From the NCBI RefSeq assembly GCF_004006395.2, contig NZ_CP029758.2, forward strand, positions 3,348,001 through 3,412,000: a stretch of 64,000 bases of DNA, in the 5' to 3' direction. Source of the DNA: Clostridium sp. AWRP (lineage in GTDB: Bacteria; Bacillota; Clostridia; Clostridiales; Clostridiaceae). The stretch's first letter is position 1, and each line of letters starts with the position of its first letter. Shown here piece after piece: positions 1 to 7,716 of the stretch. The translations under genes were made by a program, and so were the position numbers. The notes beneath the pieces are model-generated. The model worked only from the letters and a program-made list of their open reading frames with translations. It was not told the DNA's origin and searched no databases.

Positions 1-610
1 TTTTGATATTACCTAGTAACGAATTTCTCATATTATTTTTATAATATAGTTTAAAATATTCACATATTAATGATACTATGAATACATTAGGGACAACAAA
101 AAATATCGTATACTTAAAATTCTTAAATTTATAATCAAAATAATGATTTTTCACTATAAAATTGAGTATTAAGAGATACAACAATTGTAAAATAATTAAA
201 AATATATAATTAATTATTGCTCTCACTTGTTCTGTTTCATAAGATGAATTTGCTATAATAACGTAATAATCTATCATATAAGTCACAGGAATTGTGACAT
301 ACTGAATAAGCTCATTAAAACAAACATATGCTATAGTTATTATGATTTTTTTTAAGTATGTACCTTTACAAAATATTAAAGAAAAGATAAAAATCCATAT
401 AGCTGTTGGTATCCATTGATACACACTTTCAATGCTAAATTTACTTACAATTAGAAAAGGTATATTACATGTTATTAGCATCAATACAATTACATACCAA
501 GATTTTACTTTAAATCTTAAAAACTTTTCTAGTAATATATATGGAATAAAGAAATTCAGTACACATGAAGCAAAAAATAATAGATTCTTTATTATACTAA
601 AAATAAGCAT
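1..610 (-). CDS. sensor histidine kinase, N-terminal membrane part (cut by window edge)
   Basis: An open minus-strand frame runs from an ATG at 610 to the window edge without a stop, about 203 residues. It is almost entirely hydrophobic and predicts five or six membrane segments separated by short basic loops. It starts three bases after the stop of the LytTR regulator. A LytTR regulator followed by a polytopic membrane protein is the usual layout of AgrC-type or GHKL sensor kinases, so the missing C-terminus should hold the dimerisation and ATPase domains. No catalytic motif is visible here, so the kinase call is inferred from topology and neighbour only. No AgrB- or AgrD-like gene is seen in the window. 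An unrelated multi-pass membrane protein is the alternative. Confidence 0.6.
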   Translation of the reverse strand, partial: MLIFSIIKNLLFFASCVLNFFIPYILLEKFLRFKVKSWYVIVLMLITCNIPFLIVSKFSIESVYQWIPTAIWIFIFSLIFCKGTYLKKIIITIAYVCFNELIQYVTIPVTYMIDYYVIIANSSYETEQVRAIINYIFLIILQLLYLLILNFIVKNHYFDYKFKNFKYTIFFVVPNVFIVSLICEYFKLYYKNNMRNSLLGNIK

Positions 611-613
611 ATT

Positions 614-1339
614 CTATACTCTGCCTTTCTTTATATATCTTAAAAAGGCTCTAGAAAATTCATCATATTTACCTTTTGCTAATATTATTTTTGTATTATT
701 ATCAAGCACTATTTCAGTCTTATTAAATTTCATTACATATTTAAAGTTTACTATGTAACTCCTATGACACCTAAAGAAACTTTCTTTAGGAACCTGTTTT
801 TCTACATTTGCTATCTTATCATAATACTGTATAATTTGTTTTTCAGTATGTATACTTATAATTCTATTTTGTACCTCAAAAAAACTTATATCATCTAAAA
901 GTACCTTTATTGTAGTATTTTTTCCCTTATTAATTATAATGCACTTTTCATTATTTTTTTCATCATCAAACATCTTTAAAATTCTATCTACAACTTCTAA
1001 TATTTTTTTCTCATCTATAGGCTTTATAAGATAATGAAATGCACATACATCAAAGGCTTCAAAAACATATTCTCTAAAAGCCGTTATAAAAATAATCTTG
1101 GTAGTATTATTGCTTTTTCTTATTTTCTTAGCTATATCTATTCCAGAAAGCTTGTCCATTTTTATATCTAAGAACACAATATCAAAATAGTATCCAGAAG
1201 AAATCAATTTTTCTCCACTACTATACTCTTCTATTTCATAACAAACATTGTCATAATTATTTTCTAAAACATTTCTAACTTTCTTTACAATATCTATCCT
1301 CTGAAATACTTCGTCATCACAAACTGCAATTTTAATCAT
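614..1339 (-). CDS. LytTR-family response regulator
   Basis: 241-residue response regulator of the AgrA/LytR type. Residues 1-120 form a receiver domain: acidic pair D8/D9 in IAVCDDE, phospho-acceptor D58 in VFLDIKM, and the conserved lysine in LIKPIDE. The C-terminal ~100 residues are a LytTR DNA-binding domain, with the typical FFRCHRSYIVN segment. I start at the ATG at 1339, which gives MIKIAVCDDE and has a GGAAAG site seven bases upstream; an in-frame ATG further upstream lacks a good site. It is transcribed first, followed after three bases by the probable membrane sensor kinase, so the two likely form one two-component operon. Targets are unknown; members of this family often control bacteriocin, quorum-sensing or carbon-uptake genes. 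Confidence 0.9.
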   Translation of the reverse strand: MIKIAVCDDEVFQRIDIVKKVRNVLENNYDNVCYEIEEYSSGEKLISSGYYFDIVFLDIKMDKLSGIDIAKKIRKSNNTTKIIFITAFREYVFEAFDVCAFHYLIKPIDEKKILEVVDRILKMFDDEKNNEKCIIINKGKNTTIKVLLDDISFFEVQNRIISIHTEKQIIQYYDKIANVEKQVPKESFFRCHRSYIVNFKYVMKFNKTEIVLDNNTKIILAKGKYDEFSRAFLRYIKKGRV

Positions 1340-1543
1340 AAGTACTTTCCTTTCTATAAACATCTTTTATTATTTTATCATATATCCTATAGATAGAGGT
1401 TTACACCCCCCACATAAGTATTTTTTATCTTGTTCCAAATTCATTACAAACGCTTCTTCATAAAACCAAAAAAAAATTTGTACTTCTCCATAATTTGCTG
1501 TAAATTAATAATTATTAATTTACATATTTTAAGGAGTAAAGAT

Positions 1544-2266
1544 ATGAAGGGAACTATTCAAAATTTAAATATAAATGAGCATCATTGTTCACTATACCTT
1601 CCACCTGACTACAATATACTTGATGTTAATTATCCTGTTGTATACATTAACGGAGATAACAATATTGAAGAAATGCTAAATTCCATAGAATCTCATTTTG
1701 ATGTAGACTGCAGTGCTTTTATACTTATAAGTATTGAATCAAAAAATTGGAATAATGATTTTTCTCCATGGCCTGCACCAGCTTTAAGCAAAAACAGAGA
1801 AGACTTTAGTGGAGGTGCATATGAATATCTAAGTAACCTTACTAAGCTTATCAAGCCTTTTATAGATACACATTACAGGACAAAAACTCAACCTGAAAAC
1901 ACTGTACTGATTGGATATTCCCTAGGTGGGCTTGCAACTTTATACAGCCTTTACCTATCTGAAACCTTTGGAAAAGTAGGAAGCTTATCTGGTTCATTAT
2001 GGTATGATGGGTGGATTGAATTCATGAGTTCCAATTCTCCTATAAATACTGCTGCAAAAATATACCTCTCTCTTGGCAAAAGTGAAGAACGCAGTCGAAA
2101 TCAGCGCATGGCCAAAGTTGGAGATTGCACTAAAAAGACCTTTTCTATATTGTCAAAACAACTTGTATCTACACAAAACATAACACTGGAATGGAATAAT
2201 GGCGGCCATTTTACTGAAATTTCCAAAAGATTTAGTAAAGCACTGTTATGGCTTATGCATATATGA
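1544..2266 (+). CDS. alpha/beta-hydrolase, Fes/esterase D-like
   Basis: 240-residue serine hydrolase of the putative esterase family (enterobactin esterase Fes, IroE, esterase D-like). The nucleophile elbow GYSLGG puts the catalytic serine near residue 126. The late GGHFTE motif supplies the likely catalytic histidine, and the middle HYRTK segment is typical. No signal peptide is seen, so it is probably cytoplasmic and cleaves carboxylic esters; the substrate cannot be read from sequence. The start is the ATG at 1544 after AAGGAG at 1531-1536; the frame is open upstream, but without a site. It stands alone, convergent with the next genes. A short sequence resembling its 5' coding region lies about 2.2 kb downstream, at 3770-3809. 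Confidence 0.8.
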   Translation: MKGTIQNLNINEHHCSLYLPPDYNILDVNYPVVYINGDNNIEEMLNSIESHFDVDCSAFILISIESKNWNNDFSPWPAPALSKNREDFSGGAYEYLSNLTKLIKPFIDTHYRTKTQPENTVLIGYSLGGLATLYSLYLSETFGKVGSLSGSLWYDGWIEFMSSNSPINTAAKIYLSLGKSEERSRNQRMAKVGDCTKKTFSILSKQLVSTQNITLEWNNGGHFTEISKRFSKALLWLMHI

Positions 2267-2353
2267 TAACAAATGGATCAGGATTCATTTGTTGGTGTAA
2301 TGGTACATTTGTAGTTATAGCTCTTTCTAGCATTTTAACACCTTCCTAAACTA

Positions 2354-2394
2354 TAAAAAGGACCTAGTTACCTCAATAACTAGATGCCCTTTTA
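2354..2394. terminator. hairpin between convergent genes
   Basis: Imperfect inverted repeat: AAAAGG plus CTAGTTA on the left arm, TAACTAG plus CCTTTT on the right, with a six-base loop and a small internal bulge. It lies between the esterase and the convergent nuclease remnant and could stop transcription from both sides. A second small inverted repeat (AACAAATG / CATTTGTT, 2268-2293) follows the esterase stop directly. Confidence 0.55.
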
Positions 2395-2406
2395 TCTCAC
2401 CTTACA

Positions 2407-2741
2407 TTAACAATAGACTTCCACTATACTCTTTTTTCTGTCCCCTATAGTTACAGCCGCTTCTTTCAGCTTTCCTAATTCATTACTTAATTTTCTAAAA
2501 TCAAATATTAAAAGATACCCTTCATCAAGTCCATATTGCTCTAAGTATTCTCCTAATTGTACTAAACCCTTTTGATGATACTCCTCACCATTCCACCTTT
2601 TAAGTTCTAATATATACATTTTTTTATTAAATAAGATAGATATGACTGTTTCAATCCCAATGAAATAAGAGCTGGCCACATAATGGGTATTAATTCCACC
2701 ACGTAGCCAGTTTTTACACCTATGTCCACTGTACCCATATT
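2407..2741 (-). pseudogene. C-terminal remnant of a PD-(D/E)XK nuclease / AAA-ATPase-like protein
   Basis: The frame reads WLRGGINTHYV, then a hydrophobic strand, then ILELKRWNG and a long helix ending in LLIFDFRK. This resembles the nuclease half of bacterial ATPase/PD-(D/E)XK fusion proteins: ExK (ELK) in a beta strand, followed by a Q-containing helix. Only about 100 residues survive, where intact relatives have several hundred. There is no RBS or good start, and the frame runs back into the end of cbiM. It therefore looks like a decayed 3' end left by a deletion or insertion joined to cbiM. The nuclease family assignment is from memory of motifs and is moderate; the truncated state is clear. 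Confidence 0.6.
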
Positions 2742-3716
2742 CTAGCTGTTGTCTGAGGACTTTTTGTTTAAACTTATGAGTTTAAACAAAATAATCAATA
2801 GTGCAACTCCTGCTATTGCAGATAAAATATATCCTATACTTTCAGGAATTCCATTAACTGAATATTCTGGCATTATCGCATTAAAATTAAATCCTTCTTT
2901 CATTGCTTTTGGAACAAAACCTACAACATTTTTTATTTCATCTGTTCCCCATTCACCCCATGCAGTTCCTTTAGCTAAAAGTCCAAGGGGTGTAAATACA
3001 ATAAGTGCAATTATTAAGCCATAAATAGGTTTTGCTTTTTTAGCAGAACCTTCATAAATAACATCTGGTGAAACCTTTTTAACATAAGCATAAACTCCTG
3101 CAGTAATTACTCCTTCCAATACTCCTGCTACTAAAATATGAGGAATTATCATTGCTGGAATAGATATTGATAAAGGATAGGGACTATACAATGGCATACC
3201 CACAGCATCTTTAAACAGTAAAGGTTGAATACCAAATTCAATTGCTGTACAAAAAGCTGCAATGTTGATTCCAATATAAGAACTTATAAAGGCAGATATG
3301 TAGCTTTTTTTTTCACTTTTTAATCTTTTATTAAGAAATACATATATATAGTATCCGGTAAAAGGCAAAATAAATGCTATGTTGAAACAGTTTGCACCGA
3401 AGGATAAAATACCTCCATCACCGAATAATAATGCTTGTATTAAAAGAGCCGTTGAAACTGAAATACATGCGGCTTCCGGTCCTAAAAGAATTGCTACTAA
3501 TGTACCTCCCACAGCATGACCAGTTGTACCTCCTGGTAATGGTATATTAAACATCATAATTAGAAAGGAAAATGCTGCTGCTATTCCCATTAAAGGCACC
3601 TTTCTCTTGCTTACTTCCTTTTTTACTTTTTTTACCGCTCTTCCCCATATGGGCAGCATAACAGCCCCCATAATAACACATGTTGATGGGCTCAAATAAT
3701 TGTCTGGAATATGCAT
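2742..3716 (-). CDS. cbiM: CbiM-type ECF cobalt/nickel permease, fused to a PDGLE/CbiN-like domain
   Basis: 324-residue polytopic membrane protein. It starts with MHIPDNYLSPS, the conserved CbiM N-terminus whose first residues, including His2, bind the metal. GGTTGHAVGGT and the FGANCFN segment are also CbiM signatures. The last ~100 residues (from about 225) add two membrane segments separated by an extracytoplasmic loop, as in CbiM proteins fused to a PDGLE/CbiN-like domain. The protein is the substrate-capture subunit of an energy-coupling-factor transporter and needs CbiQ and the ATPase CbiO, but neither is adjacent. A nuclease-gene remnant abuts its stop, which suggests rearrangement. 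I see no cobalamin riboswitch in the 213 bases upstream. Cobalt versus nickel cannot be decided. Confidence 0.88.
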   Translation of the reverse strand: MHIPDNYLSPSTCVIMGAVMLPIWGRAVKKVKKEVSKRKVPLMGIAAAFSFLIMMFNIPLPGGTTGHAVGGTLVAILLGPEAACISVSTALLIQALLFGDGGILSFGANCFNIAFILPFTGYYIYVFLNKRLKSEKKSYISAFISSYIGINIAAFCTAIEFGIQPLLFKDAVGMPLYSPYPLSISIPAMIIPHILVAGVLEGVITAGVYAYVKKVSPDVIYEGSAKKAKPIYGLIIALIVFTPLGLLAKGTAWGEWGTDEIKNVVGFVPKAMKEGFNFNAIMPEYSVNGIPESIGYILSAIAGVALLIILFKLISLNKKSSDNS

Positions 3717-3769
3717 AAATAATACCTCCCTTTATTTACAGACGTAATATACCCAAGATAAAACGTTTT

Positions 3770-3809
3770 TATACCTTCCACCTAACTACAACTTGATGCT
3801 AAATATCCT
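3770..3809 (+). repeat. short fragment resembling the 5' end of the esterase gene
   Basis: This 40-base stretch, starting TATACCTTCCACCT, matches 1593-1637 of the esterase gene in the same orientation with three mismatches and one four-base gap. It has no start or stop context of its own and sits in the intergenic space between cbiM and the radical SAM gene. It is best read as debris of a former duplicate. Confidence 0.6.
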
Positions 3810-3929
3810 AGTATTACAAATTCATTACATATACATTTTTCTAGTCTAATTTCAGTTTGCGAACACTTGTTCTTTTATAAAAAATGAGTTATAATTAATT
3901 CATAGAAATACAAAGATTGGTGATGAAGT

Positions 3930-5267
3930 ATGGAAATAGGTGAAAAGTTAAGAATTTTATCTTCTGCAGCCAAATATGATGTATCTTGTTCATCTTCCGG
4001 CTCAAATAGGCATTCAAAAAAAGGCAGTCTTGGTTCAGCAGATATAAGCGGTATATGCCACAGTTTTACTCCAGATGGACGGTGTATATCCCTGCTCAAG
4101 ATACTTTTAACAAATTGCTGCATATACGATTGCTCGTACTGTATCAATAGAAAATCCAATGATATTGAAAGAGCTTTTTTTACTTGCGATGAAATTGTAA
4201 ATCTGACCATGAATTTTTACAGACGTAATTATATAGAAGGTTTATTCTTAAGTTCATCAATTGTGAAAAATGCCGACTTTACAATGGAACTGCTTACAAC
4301 TGTTGCTTATAAACTAAGAAATGACTATAACTTCAGAGGTTACATTCATATGAAAGCAATTCCCGGGGCTGACAAAGACCTTATAAAAAAGGCTGGTTCC
4401 CTTGTAGACAGAATGAGTGTAAATATAGAACTGCCATCAGCAAAATCACTTAAACTATTGGCACCTGAAAAAAATAAGCATGATATTTTTAAACCTATGG
4501 GTGATATTAAAAATAATATTGTTGCAAATAAGTATGACCGTAGAAAATATAAAAATTCACCTGTATTTGTTCCTGGAGGACAAAGCACCCAACTTATTGT
4601 TGGGGCTACAAAAGAAAATGATTTAAATATACTAAACTTAACAGAAAACTTATATAACAAGTTTGATCTAAAAAGAATTTACTATTCCGCATATGTTCCT
4701 GTTAATAGTACTCCCAATCTTCCAGATATTAAAACTCCACCTACTTTAAGAGAGCACAGGCTGTACCAAGGTGATTGGCTGCTGAGGGTTTATGGATTTA
4801 AAGCAGAAGAATTATTAAATGAAAAAAATCCTAACTTTGATATCAACTTTGATCCTAAAACGACCTATGCCTTAAATAATATTCATCTATTTCCTATTGA
4901 AATAAATAAGGCTCCTTATAACATTCTTATAAGGGTTCCTGGAATTGGAATACGTGGTGCACATAAGATAATAAGTGCTCGCAGAATTGGTTCACTGGAC
5001 TTTTTTGATCTAAAAAAACTTGGCATAGTCATTAAAAGAGCACAATATTTTATTACTTGCAAAGGCAGATATTATGGAAATGTGAGATTTGATGATATGC
5101 GAATTAAGAAGGCTCTTTCTCCTGAAATTGATTTAAATTCAATAGATAAGGGAAAACAATTAAGTTTCTTTGATAATATGGATAATTTAACTATCCCTAA
5201 AATTTCATCGAATAATAAGCTGCTTTTGTTAAATGATAAGTCCACCTCAATTACTGGTGAATTATAG
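3930..5267 (+). CDS. putative DNA modification/repair radical SAM protein (TIGR03916 type)
   Basis: 445-residue radical SAM enzyme. The 4Fe-4S motif CCIYDCSYC (CxxxCxxC, about residues 64-71) follows a conserved N-terminal segment with FTPDGRC. The C-terminal third contains a helix-hairpin-helix, VPGIGIRGAHKI, a non-specific DNA-binding element. This matches the TIGR03916 family, always found beside a TIGR03915/DUF4130 partner that is fused to uracil-DNA glycosylase in other bacteria. Here the partner starts 11 bases downstream with its RBS overlapping this stop. A DNA-repair or DNA-modification role is inferred by the family name; I know of no firmly established reaction. The ATG at 3930 follows GGTGATG and gives the family N-terminus. 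Confidence 0.85.
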   Translation: MEIGEKLRILSSAAKYDVSCSSSGSNRHSKKGSLGSADISGICHSFTPDGRCISLLKILLTNCCIYDCSYCINRKSNDIERAFFTCDEIVNLTMNFYRRNYIEGLFLSSSIVKNADFTMELLTTVAYKLRNDYNFRGYIHMKAIPGADKDLIKKAGSLVDRMSVNIELPSAKSLKLLAPEKNKHDIFKPMGDIKNNIVANKYDRRKYKNSPVFVPGGQSTQLIVGATKENDLNILNLTENLYNKFDLKRIYYSAYVPVNSTPNLPDIKTPPTLREHRLYQGDWLLRVYGFKAEELLNEKNPNFDINFDPKTTYALNNIHLFPIEINKAPYNILIRVPGIGIRGAHKIISARRIGSLDFFDLKKLGIVIKRAQYFITCKGRYYGNVRFDDMRIKKALSPEIDLNSIDKGKQLSFFDNMDNLTIPKISSNNKLLLLNDKSTSITGEL

Positions 5268-5278
5268 GAGGTTATGTC

Positions 5279-6013
5279 TTGAAAGAATATATATATGATG
5301 ATACTTTTGAAGGTTTACTTACAGCTATTTTCTATGCCTACAGCTGCAAAGGAGATTGCATCATAACCAAGTCAAAAGACTATATACCTTCATTTCTCAA
5401 TGAAATTTTAAATATTTCAACTGAGTACGATAAATTTGATAGAGTTTATAAGAGCATCATAAAAAAACTTAACAGAAAAGTTTTAACAAATATTTATTAC
5501 TTATATCTTTGTGGAATACCAGATTCCAATTCCATTGCTTTAAAGTATCTTAAACTTTGCTATAAATATGGTACAAATATTAATTTGGCTAAAAATAATG
5601 ATATTATAATTCTAGTTGATAAATATATTAGAAAAGTTACTGCTGAAGCTCATAACTTCAATGGATTTGTAAGATTTAAAGAAATAGCACCCTTAAGTTT
5701 TTATGCTCCTATAGAACCTGATCATAATATTTTACCATTGATACTCAATCATTTTGCAAAAAGATTTTCCGATCAGAATTTTATAATTCATGATTTAAAA
5801 AGAGAGCTTGCAATAATATACAACAAAAAGACCGCTATCATAACTGAATTTAAAAAGGAAGATGCTAAAATTTTAAACTCAGCAGATGGCAAATTTGAAG
5901 CTCTCTGGAAAACTTTTTATAAATCCGTCAACATAGAAGAACGTAAAAATTTAAGGCTGCGCAGCCGCTGCATGCCCAGAAGATATTGGAATCACCTTAC
6001 AGAATTTAAATAA
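5279..6013 (+). CDS. TIGR03915/DUF4130-family putative DNA repair protein, partner of the radical SAM enzyme
   Basis: 244-residue protein of the family found beside TIGR03916 radical SAM proteins. It starts with a short strand (YIYDDTFEGLLTAIFYAY), has long helices, and ends with the conserved basic RSRCMPRRYW-H segment. The start is TTG at 5279, seven bases after AGGAGG at 5266-5271. The nearby ATG at 5274 is out of frame and stops after two codons, so the RBS decides the start. That RBS overlaps the stop of the radical SAM gene, which suggests translational coupling and a stoichiometric complex. In other bacteria this domain is fused to a uracil-DNA glycosylase-like domain; that part is absent here. 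No catalytic residues can be named. Confidence 0.82.
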   Translation: MKEYIYDDTFEGLLTAIFYAYSCKGDCIITKSKDYIPSFLNEILNISTEYDKFDRVYKSIIKKLNRKVLTNIYYLYLCGIPDSNSIALKYLKLCYKYGTNINLAKNNDIIILVDKYIRKVTAEAHNFNGFVRFKEIAPLSFYAPIEPDHNILPLILNHFAKRFSDQNFIIHDLKRELAIIYNKKTAIITEFKKEDAKILNSADGKFEALWKTFYKSVNIEERKNLRLRSRCMPRRYWNHLTEFK

Positions 6014-6100
6014 TAAAAAGCTATACAAGTATTCATAAAATTGGTAATATAATATTAGAAGAAAAACAACTTTACATTTGTACAAATCAGTGTCGAGTTA

Positions 6101-6137
6101 ACCACTTTGAAATATACTCATTCAAAGCGGTTTTTTT
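6101..6137 (+). terminator. intrinsic terminator directly ahead of the deaminase RBS
   Basis: ACCACTTTGAA and TTCAAAGCGGT form an 11-base stem with one mismatch around a nine-base loop, followed by seven T at 6131-6137. It ends the radical SAM operon. It also lies only 21 bases before the deaminase start codon, right next to the AAGGGGG site, so it could act as an attenuator for that gene. Confidence 0.8.
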
Positions 6138-6158
6138 GTTTTTTAAGGGGGTTTTATT

Positions 6159-7529
6159 ATGAAAGCATTACTTTTAAAGAATATTGGAACTGTAGTAACA
6201 TTTAATGACAAAGATGAAATACTTAAAAATGTAGACATATTAATAGAAGGTCCAAAAATAACTTCAATAGGCAAGAACCTTAGTGTACCTGATAGAGCAG
6301 AGCTAATAGACTGTACCAATCTTATAGCTTTGCCCGGATTTGTAAATACCCATCACCACTTATATCAAACATTATTTAGAGGAATAAAAGAAGTTCAAGA
6401 AAAGCCACTTTTTCCATGGCTTATTGGATTGTACGAATTTTGGAAAAACATAACTCCCGATGCAGTATATTATGGTGCTTTAGTTGGTTTTAGTGAACTA
6501 TTAAGAACCGGATGTACCTTAACTTCAGATCATCACTATGTATTTCCAAACAATCAGCCTCAAACTTTAATAGATGATGAAATCAGAGCAGCAAAAGAAA
6601 TAGGAATTCGTTTTACTGCAACAAGAGGCTCCATGTCTTTAGGCAGGGATCAGGGAGGACTTCCTCCAATGACAGTTGTTCAAGAAGAAGATAAAATATT
6701 AGAAGATAGTGATAGACTTATAAGCAAGTATCATGATGCAAATGATTTTGCAATGACAAGAATCGCACTAGCACCCTGCTCACCATTTTCAGTTACGAAA
6801 GAGTTAATGCTTGAAACGAAGGATTTAGCTAGAAAAAGAGGGGTTATGATGCATACTCACCTTGCAGAAACGCTGGATGAAGAGAAATTTTGCATTGAAA
6901 AATACGGAAGAAGACCTTTTGAACTTATGGAAGAACTTGAATGGGTTGGCTCTGATGTTTGGTATGCACATGGTATATATCTTAGCGATGAAGAAATAGA
7001 TAGATTAAATGGAACAGGTATTGCACACTGTCCTTCATCCAACATGAAGCTCAGCAGTGGAATCTGCAGGACTTCTGAAATCGTTCAAAAAGGCGGAAAA
7101 ATAAGTATAGGGGTTGATGGAAGTGCTAGTAATGATGGTTCTAATATGTGGGAGGAAGTTAGACGTGCCTACCTTCTAAACCATTTAAAGTATGGAACAA
7201 AAGGACTTAATGCTTATGAAATATTAAAGATTGCAACAAGAGGTGGAGCAGATGTGCTTGGAAGAACTGATACTGGAAGGCTAGATACCGAAAAAGCTGC
7301 AGATATAATATTATTTGATCTTAGCGGAATTGAATATGCCGGATGCCATGATCCACTTGTTTCATTAGTATGCCTTGGGAACTCAAGTTATACCAAAATG
7401 ACCATTGTTAACGGAAATATAGTTTCAATAGATGGAAAGCTTATTACCATGAATACAGATGAAATAGCAAAAAACGCTCATAAAATTGCTCAAGATATAG
7501 TTAAACATGAAAGAGAAAATAATGTGTAA
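6159..7529 (+). CDS. amidohydrolase, 8-oxoguanine deaminase-like
   Basis: 456-residue metal-dependent deaminase of the AtzB/TrzN/guanine-deaminase group (COG0402). Metal-binding histidines are in NTHHHLYQT (~residues 64-72), MHTHLAET and AHGIYL; the acidic metal and catalytic residues are in GVDGSASNDGSNM. The NTHHHLYQT motif and the LFPWL segment after it are characteristic of 8-oxoguanine deaminases, more than of guanine or s-triazine deaminases. If so, it converts 8-oxoguanine to urate and detoxifies oxidised purine. It follows, on the same strand, a putative DNA-repair pair, so a shared DNA-damage theme is possible but unproven. The ATG at 6159 has AAGGGGG eight bases upstream. Other amino-purine or pterin substrates remain possible. 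Confidence 0.8.
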   Translation: MKALLLKNIGTVVTFNDKDEILKNVDILIEGPKITSIGKNLSVPDRAELIDCTNLIALPGFVNTHHHLYQTLFRGIKEVQEKPLFPWLIGLYEFWKNITPDAVYYGALVGFSELLRTGCTLTSDHHYVFPNNQPQTLIDDEIRAAKEIGIRFTATRGSMSLGRDQGGLPPMTVVQEEDKILEDSDRLISKYHDANDFAMTRIALAPCSPFSVTKELMLETKDLARKRGVMMHTHLAETLDEEKFCIEKYGRRPFELMEELEWVGSDVWYAHGIYLSDEEIDRLNGTGIAHCPSSNMKLSSGICRTSEIVQKGGKISIGVDGSASNDGSNMWEEVRRAYLLNHLKYGTKGLNAYEILKIATRGGADVLGRTDTGRLDTEKAADIILFDLSGIEYAGCHDPLVSLVCLGNSSYTKMTIVNGNIVSIDGKLITMNTDEIAKNAHKIAQDIVKHERENNV

Positions 7530-7554
7530 GTCAATGAAAAATTTCTTTTTAAGA

Positions 7555-7595
7555 GAACGTACCCAGATTTGTGTAAATCAAATCTAGGTACGTTC
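7555..7595. terminator. long perfect hairpin between convergent genes
   Basis: GAACGTACC-AGATTTG pairs with CAAATCT-GGTACGTTC across a seven-base loop, with one C/A mismatch. The minus strand of this hairpin resembles the MFS-gene terminator at 11302-11344 in arrangement and in the AGATTTG/ACAAATCT inner arms. It probably terminates the deaminase gene, although there is no T-run directly after it on the plus strand. Confidence 0.6.
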
Positions 7596-7599
7596 CCGA

Positions 7600-7655
7600 T
7601 TCCTTAGATAGGATTCATTATCTAAGGAACCTGCCTCTTTGTCTGATAAACAAAG
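7600..7655. repeat. two further tandem hairpins in the same intergenic space
   Basis: TTCCTTAGATA (7600-7610) and TATCTAAGGAA (7619-7629) make a perfect 11-bp stem with an eight-base loop. CTTTGT (7637-7642) and ACAAAG (7650-7655) make a third stem. On the minus strand the block begins TTTTATCTGATG, as do the repeats at 17755 and 18281, so it may be a divergent member of that family. Confidence 0.55.
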
Positions 7656-7716
7656 TTCTAATCATCAGATAAAAAATATCCGCTCCATCTTTGGTTTGTT
7701 ATTTTCTTTCAAGCCC

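Noticed and set aside
1430..1543. Longer N-terminus for the esterase
   Set aside because: There is no RBS ahead of the upstream start, and the extra residues are not family-like; AAGGAG precedes the ATG at 1544.
3717..3929. Possible cobalamin riboswitch ahead of cbiM
   Set aside because: I see neither the B12-box nor other conserved parts of the aptamer; the stretch holds the esterase fragment instead.
3875..4210. A 111-residue reading frame opposite the radical SAM gene
   Set aside because: It is antisense to a well-supported gene, has no recognisable motif, and simply mirrors its codon pattern.
6014..6158. Purine riboswitch ahead of the deaminase gene
   Set aside because: The conserved loop sequences of guanine/adenine aptamers are absent; only the terminator is certain.
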